A stretch of DNA of 64,000 bases. It comes from Lepidodermella squamata. Its lineage: Eukaryota > Gastrotricha. Numbering within the stretch: position 1 is the stretch's first letter; every line of letters starts with the position of its first letter. The position numbers were made by a program, and so were the translations under genes. Under the pieces are notes generated by a model that saw only the letters and a program-made list of their open reading frames with translations, was not told the origin of the DNA and did no database searches. Below are positions 44,757 through 55,900 of the stretch, piece after piece. Where the stretch lies: the NCBI GenBank assembly GCA_047495785.1, contig JBLDXI010000033.1, forward strand, positions 1,674,001 through 1,738,000. Reading direction: 5' to 3'.

Positions 44757-47220
44757 ATCGATGAAATGGCTCAGCAACACGCAGTCACGTCATTCTTCCC
44801 GCAATCTAGGGTAGCGCGCTATTATTCAATCAAAATCATGAGAAAAAAATAAATTCACAAAAAAACTAGAATAAAATAATAAAAAATACCATGAAACAAT
44901 TCTGTATTAGAAAAAAACGTGCGAGTTTGAAAGCCCAAGGGAAATGTAAGATGACCCTGTGTCTCGCATGACTCTTGGTAGAAAAATGTAAGCGATCGAT
45001 CGCTCTGCAATTTTATACCATAGTATTAGGAAGTGATATGAACATGATGGTGCCAAAAAACTACTAGGCAATACATATACAGCGAATCTTGCCATTAAGA
45101 CGCAAAAAACTGACAAGGGATGAGCGCGCGCTTAATTTACTCGATGAAATCCGCAATTAGAGACGTCATACTTCCTTTTTGTGTCTACTAATCCCGCAGA
45201 GAACAATTTGTGCCCGTGGGCTAATCGAAAAAATGATAATAAGTTCTCTTCAAGACAAAAGGAATTAAAGGCTGGAACTTTCTTTTTCCCACGTGACTCT
45301 ATGTTATTTACTCCGGCTTTAACTAGTTGTCCCTAAAATCATTGAAGCAAAACCGAGACAGGAAATAGTCGCTGGCGGAAATCGACGACATGGTATAAAG
45401 CAGGTTGTCGAGCGTGAAGAAATCAATGAAATTTCAAGGAAAGAAATGTGAACTACCTAGGGACATATCTTGAGGCGGCACGCGACTGAATTACACGCAA
45501 GATTCAACGGGATCAAGGTATTTTTTGTGTGTTCTTTGATCGAGTGGGTGAAAAGCTGCATTGCGTGTTTGGCAGGATTTTTTTCCTGTTCGGCGGGTTG
45601 TTTTATTCGTCTAACGCGCCTTTCATTTATTCACATACATGCGAATAGCGGTTTTTTGCGTCGGATCGCTTAGATAACTAAATGCGAGCAGTGATATAAC
45701 GCGCAAGTGGCGGAAAGACTGCGCGCATCACCGACCGTATCATCATCACTAAAAAAACAAAGGCCAGCAGAGTGCATTCATCGCCAGTGTTGCGTTGCGT
45801 CAAAAAACTGAAGAGGCCGCTTCCATATTTTGAAGGTATGCCAACAAAAAGCGATTAAAAGCTAAAATTCGCGAGTGTTAACGAAAAAAGCGGGCGGTGT
45901 ATAGATTGACGAAAGCATTTTTTTTATTCTATTATAACTATCACTTTATTCAATACAGTAGTTTCATTAATATTATCGCACGCTGTTATGCAAATATTAC
46001 TTTCTCGCTATTTGAAGGATGAAAGTTTTACAGCCTTTACAGTAATACAATGTTGGGTGGGTATTGGGGAAAACTATGATGGCTATAATATTATGTGCTT
46101 TTTCCAATAGTGAATAAATAATGTAGAGCGATTTTGCGCGCGCCCTTTGGCAATCAATCATTTATTTCTCTAAGCAACCCGCGCGCTGCTCGCACAAACT
46201 ACACACGCGCATCTCATCGAACGGGCCCCCATAAATGAAGCAGCAAAGAACACGCCTGGCGATAATATTTGGTTGTAATCAACGATTTTTTGCTTATTAT
46301 TCCAAGATATATTCGGGAAGAACAGACGCGGCTGCAATATACGGCAGCACGAGAAAACGTAATCACAATGAGAGCACAATACCAACAAACATATATACAG
46401 ATAATTCTGTCAAAGAAAAGGATTTTAATGAGTATTGCGCCGCTTTGTTATATGTAATATGAACTCATGGATGAATCCATTCTCTTCGCGTGTTTCAACA
46501 GCTGTAAAACCGGCGCGATTACTCACGGCGGGCGAGAAAATTAACGCGCGCGCACGAATCCCGACACGACGTTTAGGGTTTTATCATTATCTGCCTTTAC
46601 GATGTAACAACAAAGGTCGAACAACAAAAAACAATGAAGATTTCATAGCGGCATTGTACCCGAAAGAAGAGCACGAGAAAAAGGTAACTCTTTGCGCGCA
46701 AAATTTAGCGCGGCGCATTGGGAAAAACTAATAATTTCCGTATTCAGCCTATTGAGCCGCGTCAAGCCGGCAGCAGGTCAAGAGCGGAAACTGAAAAAAT
46801 ATATACAAAAATTTAGAAAAAATATAACTCGATTCACATATATACTAGTTGTACCCACGCCTGTCGGTAAGTATTATACGAAAAAATAACGCAGCAAAAA
46901 GGCTTGCTTGTTAGCAGCTGCTAAAAAAATTGCCTGGATTTATTTGCACAGGTGTCGGTCGATAAAGATTTCAACCAAGATGGCAAATAAGCCAAATTTA
47001 TAACCAACTTTCAATTTCACGGTAGATTTGACAAGCGCAGCTGTCGAGAAACTGGATTTACACCGGTTATGGGTAGCCACTTTACAAAACTTGTGTTTTA
47101 AGGGAGATTTTTCGATCGCACAACTGCAGTCTCATTTCGCATCGGCTTTCAGTGCTTTGAATTGAAAAAAATAACTGATGAAAAAACAAGTCCAACCGGT
47201 TTTTTAAGGTAGCATTTGGA
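44757..47220. other. Intergenic; no gene called
   Basis: Mixed AT-rich and GCGC-rich sequence, with many short frames and none with splice or homology support. GCGC-rich segments (46140-46260, 46500-46600) look like promoter or 5' UTR DNA but cannot be assigned. Confidence 0.4.
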
Positions 47221-47574
47221 ATGATGCCGCGCTTTCACTCAAGCGTGACGCACCGACTACTGCAAGCTGTTATTTTCATCATTTCATCGCATCAAAATTT
47301 GTTCAGAAAAAAAGATAACATCATGGACATATTATTTTATTGTCAGGTAAATTACTTCATAGTACTAAGAAAATACCGCGGCTTCGCGTTTTTTGTCGTA
47401 TTTTTTAATATAACTAATAATTAATTTTTTGCTGCGGGCTGAACACGAATTTTTGTTGACAGTTTTTGTCTCGGTTCTACTCCGCCCTAGCTATGGACTA
47501 TTCGCAACCCCGAGCGTGAATGTAAGCTTTGAAACATTGGCAACGCCAAAAAATGATGACTAATTAACGGACAG

Positions 47575-48219
47575 AGCCTGTTGCTGAGCGCCCAGTTCGG
47601 AGAAACGCACAATGTTCGGAAAATTCTAGATTCCGAACTAGTCGATGTCAACGCACGGGATCGATGGTACGGACATACTGCTCTGTTTGAAGCCGCTATT
47701 TACGGCCATGCGGAAACAGTTCAGCTATTATTAGATCGAGGTGCCTTGCCAGATGGTAGCCAAACGTATGGCGATAGATTTTCACCTCTCGTTGTAGCAG
47801 CATATGAAGGCTATTCGGAAATTGTCGAAATCTTGCTAAATACTACTATCGATATTCATACAACAGACCTATTCGGAATGTCGGCTCTTCACGCCGCTGG
47901 ACTTAATGCCCATCTTCGGCAGCTTTTAGGTCAGGACGAAATCAAAACAAAGCGAGACTGCGATACGACTTTAATGCTTTCAAAGGCTGTTAAACGTAAT
48001 TTGGACGTAGCGAAAGATTTCAGTAAAAATTCGGTCGATGCCGGTTTCTTGGTTGCGCACGGCGTGTGCAAATCGGGATATGAAGCTGCGTACAATTTAC
48101 TGGTGAGTCGCGGAGCTGGTTGGCTGAGCCCTAAGGATGGATCGACGGCCGCTTGTACTATCAAGCCAAAGTTCCTACTCAGCAGAATGCTTATTCATCG
48201 CTTCAGACAAGTTCAATAG
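47575..48219 (+). CDS. Ankyrin-repeat protein, 5' end uncertain
   Basis: Open frame of about 214 codons ending at 48219, with at least three ankyrin repeats: GHTALFEAAIYGHAETVQLLLDRGA, the next with FSPLVVAAYEGYSEIVEILL, and a degraded third with MSALHAAGLNAHLRQLL. There is no in-frame ATG at its beginning, but an acceptor-like ACAG ends at 47574. A possible first exon is 47221-47346, which ends in phase 0 at CAG|GTAAAT and would give an intron of 228 bp; this is tentative. After about residue 120 the sequence is no longer ankyrin-like. Partners unknown; convergent with the next gene 130 bp away. Confidence 0.6.
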   Translation, partial: SLLLSAQFGETHNVRKILDSELVDVNARDRWYGHTALFEAAIYGHAETVQLLLDRGALPDGSQTYGDRFSPLVVAAYEGYSEIVEILLNTTIDIHTTDLFGMSALHAAGLNAHLRQLLGQDEIKTKRDCDTTLMLSKAVKRNLDVAKDFSKNSVDAGFLVAHGVCKSGYEAAYNLLVSRGAGWLSPKDGSTAACTIKPKFLLSRMLIHRFRQVQ

Positions 48220-48350
48220 AATCCAGCAGAAATAATTTTACTGTCATTTACAAAATATCACAGAAAATCCTGACAGATCCAACTACTAATACTTCATATA
48301 ATATCAACAGCGAAATAAGCTTTGTCAATTTTAGATGAAATATTTTTGGT

Positions 48351-48860
48351 TTAATAAATTGAACTGGTTATCTTTTGCCCGTAAGATTTCGCTTGGCGCC
48401 AATATTTGAAGAAAGATTTTGAAACAGGCTCGTAGAATTCGTAGAATTTCTCGCCGAAATCTTGCGATATTGGCGCGAGGCGTCGAAACAGCAGGGCAAC
48501 ACTTGGGTACAGGTAATCAACGACGCGAATCAGCTGGTCGTACATGTAGTTGATGGATTTGATGACTGGTTTATGCAAATTAGCTTTACGAAACCACTTC
48601 ATCGTCGTTGTTCGCTCGTAGTTGCACCTGGATGATAGCATGTCGCAGCAGAAGGCTACGAATAACAGAAAAATGGAAATTCGAAGGACGAAGAAAAAAT
48701 TGCTCCAGAATGACGACGCTTTCTTTGCTGGTTTTGTTTCAACTTTATTCGCAGCAGCCGCAGGTGATGGCGCTTTTGTATCGGCTAATGCTGAAGGTTT
48801 TTCAGGAGATCCTTCCTTTTTCGCCCGCTTGCGGAGCTGCGACTCACTGGTAGCCGACAT
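48351..48860 (-). CDS. Single-pass membrane protein, unknown family
   Basis: 169 codons, single exon. The start at MSATSESQ is preferred over one 15 codons upstream by ATG context. Residues 1-55 are Lys/Ser/Ala/Pro-rich and disordered. One hydrophobic helix follows (FFFVLRISIFLLFVAFCC), then about 90 residues of aromatic and basic amphipathic sequence (PVIKSINYMYDQLIRVVDYLYP, FGEKFYEFYEPVSKSFFKYW). There is no signal peptide, so it is probably an endomembrane or mitochondrial-anchored protein. No family recognised. Confidence 0.5.
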   Translation of the reverse strand: MSATSESQLRKRAKKEGSPEKPSALADTKAPSPAAAANKVETKPAKKASSFWSNFFFVLRISIFLLFVAFCCDMLSSRCNYERTTTMKWFRKANLHKPVIKSINYMYDQLIRVVDYLYPSVALLFRRLAPISQDFGEKFYEFYEPVSKSFFKYWRQAKSYGQKITSSIY

Positions 48861-48905
48861 GGCAATTTTGGCTAAAAATACGAAATTTTTCAAGTCGTGC
48901 TGCAA

Positions 48906-50425
48906 TATATGCGTATATGCCTCAGAATAAAATGCATATGTTGTGATTCATGGGTAATTTTCGGAGGGTGTCTCTAAGAGACAGGTGTAAATAAAGCGAG
49001 GTTTCTAGAAAAGACTCGTCTTTACCCCATTCATTCATAGAAAAGAAAGCAAGCGTGTCAATGTAAAAGAATCACCTTAGCGTCGAGGAAAGGCGGCAGC
49101 CGTCAATTTTGAAACTTGAAAAATTTAAAATCAAAGAATATAGATTAGCAGAATATCTTTTAGCGGAACCAAATTCACGGTGAGCGTAACCTAATTTGCA
49201 TATTGCGGAAATGTGCCAAATTGTGATTTTAAAATAATTTTAAGAATTTGGGCGATTGCTGATATCTAAAGTGAACGCTGCGTCTTGCACAGAATTTTAA
49301 GCTGAATTTTAAAATAATTTAGTCAGAATTACGAGAGCTTATAATAACATATTTGAAAGTTCTTTCAGGCCCAAAAATTGGTTCGCTTATACAGGCAACT
49401 TTGGTTCCGCAACAGAAAATTAGGTTCCGCAACAGGAGGACCCATAGACATGTCAACTGACAGAGCTTTTCAGGTAGCGGGCAGCGGATATCATTTTTGA
49501 CTGAAAGCATCGTTTTGCCGGTTTGAGAGCAGAGTTTACAACAATCGGTTTCATAATATTCATAATGTGTCCATAACATTTTTTTGATTTTCCGATGTTG
49601 AGGAAACCGAAGTCGATATACTGCTTGAAGAGCAAACAATACGTCTGTGGATAGTTGATCAATTTAGGTCCAATGTGTGTCTCATCCATTCCGAGGAATT
49701 TATTTACAATTTATTTACAGTTGATCTTCAACATTTTTCTGTAAAAAACACGTTATTCCCTTTGCCAGTATAGGGGCGTTTCATTGGGTAGCGTACAAAT
49801 TGCTCCAGACTAGCATCGGCCGAAGCTGAATAGATTTATTTCTAGGTAAAAAAACCAAACGACGTAATTTAGCTATTTTTCCGACGCCCCTTTGACGCAG
49901 ATTGTTTTTTTTACATTTTTTGCAACTGCGCACTTTGGCTGCTTCTGATTGATATCTGGCTAATTTTTTTTTACTTTGGGATACCCCTTTCATTTTTTAT
50001 TCCCATTTTCGACCCCAGCACGCAAACATTGCTTTGTAGGGAATTCTACCTTCCTACCTCATTGATTTTCGTCGCTGTTCAAGCCGCCATCGTCTTCGCT
50101 TGAGAACTTACTGCCATGAATAATTAATAGCATTTCCTGCCCTATTCGATGCAGTTGAGTCCACGCGAGAAAAATATATTATATACAAGCAAACAAGCAA
50201 GTAGGTATATTTTTCCCTTCCATGATCGATGCTCATAGCTGTTGTGAATGCTCTCACCTGTGCCAAGCAACAAGCCCCGTCCTCCGGAAGCTATCGTTCC
50301 TGAAGTCCACGGAACCTAATTAAACGCAACTTCCTTCTCCAAATTAGAAAAATATTTTTATACAAGTCGCATTTATATACCAATCAATAGCTTTTTGTCG
50401 CGAAACTTGCGGTTATATAACAAAA
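48906..50425. other. Intergenic with dispersed repeat, copy 2
   Basis: 49140-49450 holds the inverted relative of 42255-42400 (TCTTTTAGCGGAACCAAAT, CACAGAATTTTAAGCTGAA) and further GGTTCCGCAACAG words in tandem. Short minus-strand frames at 49319-49993 have no recognisable motif. Confidence 0.45.
50411..50420 (+). promoter_or_regulatory. TATA-like element
   Basis: GGTTATATAA directly before the ATG at 50426. It is too close for a conventional start unless an upstream or immediately following transcription start is used. Confidence 0.25.
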
Positions 50426-50964
50426 ATGATTTCGGAAGCCGAACTTAACAGCTTGCCGTTGACAATAACGACAATACCAGCCGGAAATCATCGTAAGACA
50501 AATAAATTGTTACGAAAATATCATCTCAGGCCTTCTGTTTTAGTAACCCAGCTCGGGATGTTTCCAATCTATCCATTCCAAACGCAACTGGCCGAAGAAG
50601 CACGAGCCCTGGTAACGATATTTTTTATGGGTAAAGTATGGCCTATCATTCCTTAATATACAGGCTGTCGGCCAAAACCCTCCATCATTTTACAACTGTG
50701 AAGCGATCAAGACAAATGGCGATTATTCGCATCACTATCAAAGTTTAGGTAGATGGCTCAATTTCCACTGAAATCGCTCACTTTTTGCTAATTTTTTCAG
50801 CGCGCCTCGATGACTGGCGTCAAGAAAGACCTGGGCAATTCGTTTTGAGGCAGACCACTGTCGGTCACTATGCGCAGAAATTTTTGACGGACAACCCGAA
50901 AGGCCAGCCATTTGTTACTTACGATTCGAATATCGGAAAAAGCTCGAACAACGCTTGCTATTAA
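50426..50964 (+). CDS. Small three-exon protein, unknown
   Basis: Exons 50426-50611, 50664-50748 and 50801-50964 give 144 aa with matching phases and introns of 52 bp each. Soluble, no signal peptide or membrane segment. Features: RKYHLRPSVLVTQLGMFPIYPF, then PSFYNCEAIKTNG, and RLDDWRQERPGQF...TTVGHYAQKFLTDNP. The Tyr/Pro-rich motif spacing recalls small ciliary microtubule inner proteins, but this is only an impression. Confidence 0.5.
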
Positions 50965-52946
50965 CGCCATCGCGTGATAATTGAAGTCTTTTGTTTTTTT
51001 TCAGCTGCCGTGATTTATAATTTCAGGATTTTTTTATTTTGCAAATAACCACCTGTTTTTGAAACGCGTGATATAAAAAAAAAAGGCGGAATAAATCGAG
51101 AGTCTCGCACTTTTTACTTTTGTATGTTCTGTTTCTGCTGCATCGTGTATGAAAATAATAATATGCTCAGTCTAATATACAGTAGTTTTGTAAATTTCAT
51201 CCATCATCCATCATCAACATCGCCATAAATAGATTTTTACATACTGAATGATGTTGAAATAATAACGACGGTTAAAATGATAAAACAATATAATGTTGTT
51301 GATTCTTCAAGTTAGAAGTTAAATATAACTGCGATAAATATATAAATGAATTGTTTCAACAAACATAACACGCGCGTATACAGTCGTTGGTAGTTATTTG
51401 TCATCTCGATCACTAGAGAGCGCAAGAAAAGTTTTAGATAACAAGGCGATTTTTACTAAATTTGAAAATATATTGGCGCTTTCTTATATTATCACCTCGT
51501 AAATTTACGTCTCCTATGCACCTGTTTTAACGATTTCTATTCATTTTTTTATTCCTCTATATAGTCAGGGTGGCCAACAAATTCTCAAATTCGTGCGTAT
51601 TTTCAGTGTGAGCGCTATAAATTGTTCTGCCTAAAATTTTATAGATGACGAGGCAGAAAAAAATTCATGTCTTATAATTTTTCTCGAATCAAACAAAATT
51701 TTACAGTGAAGAAGTTATCAAACAGCAGGCAGGAGGTCGCAAAAGTTTGCAAATGCTTGAGATTTGCTTGAAAAAAGATGATGGCCTAAAAAACATGAAC
51801 AAGTTGAAATTGAGACGAAGAGATGAAATAGGTAGGCATGAACAAAAAGGCCGGAGGTATCGGCTACATTCAACTTATATTTCCGTGCGAAGCAACACTG
51901 GTGTTAGTTAATTTTTTTTATATTTAGAGAGGCAGCGAAATTTCATTCTGCTAAAATATAAGTTTTTTTGTTAAGGATCTGGAAAACGTTATTTATTTAA
52001 TAGTAAACGGATTTTCATAAAATCAATCACACCTTATAGGACTGTTTCGCGAATATCATCTTCGACTTGCTATCGACACGTTTGATTCAAGATAAAACAG
52101 TCAACTATGAGACGAAAAATTTTAATTTTTTTTCAATGTATAATGAATTTTAACGAAAGACGTCTATTATTATATCGTGCGCTGATATAATTATTTTTTA
52201 ACGGTATTATTCTCTTTCTCTCTTCAACTAAAACTGCTTCCGATATTTTTTTCGTCCGATCTTCACGATTTTTTTCACACATTATGAGCTGATGATATTA
52301 TAGACTTTAAGAGATGAAAAAAACTAAGAAGTAATGACGTACATGATGTTGCGGAAGCCCCAATAGTGTACGCGTGTGTATATAACAAAGCGTTTGCGAA
52401 GACTGAATATTATATAAGTACAAGATTTTTTGTTGTTGTCCACAAGTGCGCGCGATTTTCTTCGTATACTATATAAACGGCCGTGTGTTTTTTATTCATC
52501 ATCTCTTAAATCGCGCCCGTAACCAGCAGCAGCAGCAGAACGTACACTGAAACATCGTTATCATGATAAGGCCGATGAAACAAATCAACCGTGAAATGCA
52601 ATGGAGCGAGAAAGTAGAGGATTGAAAAATAGGGCGAGTAGTTGTTATTATATTATTTAAATATAACCCGGTTAAATTTAGCGTAGTGTAGCATACTTTT
52701 TTTTACAATCATTTCTTCTGTGCTATAGAAATTTTATTGTAGTAGTATTAGTAAGTTGTAATAAATTTTCGAAGAAGAAGAAGAAGACGTGATAGCGAAA
52801 AGCAATTTTGTATTAAATATGACGTAGTTGTTAAATTTGTCTAGCGTAAACTGATTCCAACTCAATTCAGCGTGCGATCGATATCGAATTTGTTGACTGG
52901 GTGCTCACGTGTGCTCTCCGCGCGGATGTAATAAAAAGTTGTTCAA
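50965..52946. other. Intergenic and probable PDE4 3' UTR
   Basis: No gene seen. Very AT-rich; (CAG)4 near 52524 and (GAA)6 near 52770 are simple repeats. The part near 52946 belongs to the PDE4 3' UTR. Confidence 0.4.
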
Positions 52947-55900
52947 TCAATGCTGGTGCGGATTCGGGGTCGGCGTCACACTGCCGTCCTTCGCCTCTTG
53001 TTGCTGCTGTGACTGCTGCTCCTCCATCTGCGAGTGGTAGTAATTGCGGTTCTCCTCCAGCTGGTCGAGTATTTCCTGCGCGTCCGGCTGCACCAGCTCG
53101 GCCCACGTCTCCCACAACGGGTGTACGATGTAGTCGATGAAGCCGACCTGCGACTTTTCAACGTTCGCGTTGTGCCGGTCGCACATCGGGCTGATTTCGA
53201 GCTTCAGCCGCCGCTCGACGTCGCCCTGGTTCCAGAACTCGTTCATGATGCGCCGCACCCACTCCTTGTATATCACGAGCGGCTTCGTCGGATTGCTTAA
53301 ATCGCCGCAGTGTATCAGATTTTGCAGCACGGTCATCTTGTCCGTATAATTGTCGAGGATGATCACGCCCGAAGAAGTCACCTTCTTCGTCTCCACCATA
53401 GTCTTGAGATCCGCCAGCAAAGACATGTGCTAAAAAATTAAAATAAAAAAGTTAATAAAATTTAAATCTTGAAAAAGGTTCAACATTGAAATTTCAAATT
53501 TCAATAAAAATTCAAAGAAATTGAAATTGAAATAAAAAATCCACTAAAATTTCAGAAAATTTCAAAAACTTCAAAATTTAAAATTAAGGAAGATTTCACA
53601 AATAAATATTTTAAATTTTAAATTTTCAAATATTTTTCCAATTTTTTGTTAATTTTCAAAAATTTCAAATTTAATAAAAAATTAAAGAAATTAATTTAAA
53701 TTAAATTAAAAATTGGGTGTGCCAACTGCACCTACCTAAATAAAGACTCCAGCACTAAATTTGGAGCTCCAGCACTAAATTTGAAAGTCGCTCCCACTAA
53801 TCCTATTTAGGACTAAATAAGCAACTCTAGCACTAAATATACAAAGCCACCACCTAATTCATGGATAGGAATGCCATCATGTCGCACTGGCGAGGCCGCT
53901 GGATAGCAGTTACTTCGAGGATCAGCCAAGCGACCGGGGGCCTATTCCCTGTACCCTATCCCCAAGCAAGATGAATCAACCATGAAAAATTCCACACTAA
54001 GTAACCACAAATTTGGTTGTAATGTTATTCCGCCGCTAATCGCAAGCAGGTTCACGCATCACTGGCAGGTCAAAGGTCAAAAGTTTGCCAGGCCGTAAAA
54101 AATAAGCTCCTATGCAAATAAGGCAGGGTGTTGAAATCTAAGTTACGTTGAGAAGGCCTCTTTTAGGAGGGAAGCATTAGTCTACCATAGTCTACCATAG
54201 CCATGGGCAAATACTATTTTAGTCTTTGCTACTAGCCGCTCGCCTCCTGCAGAAACGCGACGTGGCAAATCATGACAGTCCCATCTCTATCCTATCCATT
54301 TCATAAGGTAAAAGCCGTCTGTTACCATTATTGCGCAACGCCTAACCTTTAAACAATGACTGCGATAATAGAGATTGCAATGTCTCAATTAGCTCTAAAT
54401 ATATTATTGAAGCTCTGATAAGTTTTCGGAAGAAGCCACCGAAATACAGTCCATACTGTAACTCAGTGTCCCACCATGATGGTCCCGCGTAAAAGAGCCA
54501 ATGGCGGCGTTCGGAGCAAAGTTGTCGGCAGTGAGCAAAAGAGTGTATCATAACGCGATGCTAATCTCAACGTCATGGCTCATTTGCATAATAGGCCTTA
54601 TTTTCATGTCTGGCATTAAGCACTCAAGCTAAAATTTCAGAATCTTCATTTTTATTTAAAGTTGAATTTCTCAAAACGGATATAGAACATGCATATAGAA
54701 CGCGAGCTGCTCTTTCTCGTGGTACAAGATTTGAGGTAGGCAACCCAACTGTTGTGACGATACAAAAACCGCTTTTTTACTACGATTTCATTTATTTTGA
54801 TGAGATCAAGACTGAGGAGCAATTGCCCACCTCAAATCTTATATATACCACATGAAAGAGCAGCTCGCGTTCTACATGCTTTCAAAATTTGTTGAACAAT
54901 GGAGAAGCGCTCAATATAATAAGGCAAATGAAAATTTCAGCTTGAGTGCTTATTCTGGTGACTTTTTCTCTATGGGAATAAGGTAAAACCCTAAGCATGC
55001 ATGGTCTGAAGACGCGTGGTCGAGAATGCCTGAGAGCCTCACCTGGTCTTAACAGCAGTAATAGACACTGAATGCTGATATTTAGTGCTGGAACTCATAT
55101 TTAGGTGCCCAAATAATTTAGTGTAAGCTGTTTGCAAATTAGGTAAACGTACTCTCAAATTTAGTGCTGGAACCTTATTTTAGGTGGTGCACTTATTTAG
55201 ACCCTTAAAAATTACCTTTGACATATCGGTTGCCAGCACCATATCTATCGTGAGCTTTCGAATTTGTTGGCGCTGTTTCGTGGTCAATCCTGTAAAAATA
55301 TCACAGCCGTCCTCGCGCAGAAGAGCGAACGCCACCGCGAGATGGTGGTTCTCCAACACGGAGATGTCATTATATAAAATAGCGAGATCGTGGCCTAGAA
55401 TGCAAAAAAATGTGTTGAATAAACAATAATTGATGGAATAATTGCTCAAGTTTGGCTTACAAGTGTTCACCAGGTATTGATTAATGAGGCCCGGATGGTC
55501 CACATCGTGAATGGCGCTAGCAAATAGCACAGCCAATATTTCGATATCAAAGAATACGTTTTGCAATGCATCGGCATTTAACAAGGCATGAACGGTTTGT
55601 AGCACGTCGGCAGCATGTTGGCTGTTGTGATAGGCGACGGCCGTTTCAGGCCGGTACCGATCCTCAAGGCGCGTGATAAATTGAAGAAAGCGCGTTGGCA
55701 GAATCGCAAACTTTGTCAGCAAATCTCGCTTCTGTAATTGACAAAAAAATCACAAAAATTATTAAAAAAATAAACTATAATAAAATAATTTAAAATTAGA
55801 ATTGATTTATTTTTATTTATTCTAAATTCCGAAATTCAAAAAATAGAAATAAATAATTCCTTAAAATTTCAAAACTTCAAATGTTGAATAAATCAGAATT

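Noticed and set aside
47221-47346. First exon of the ankyrin gene
   Set aside because: Phase and donor are compatible, but the codons before the donor show no conserved feature; kept only as a suggestion in the ankyrin entry.
49319-49993. Minus-strand frames with MDETHIG and Lys/Cys-rich sequence, possibly a transposase remnant
   Set aside because: The words are too short to assign to a transposase family, and the frames do not join.
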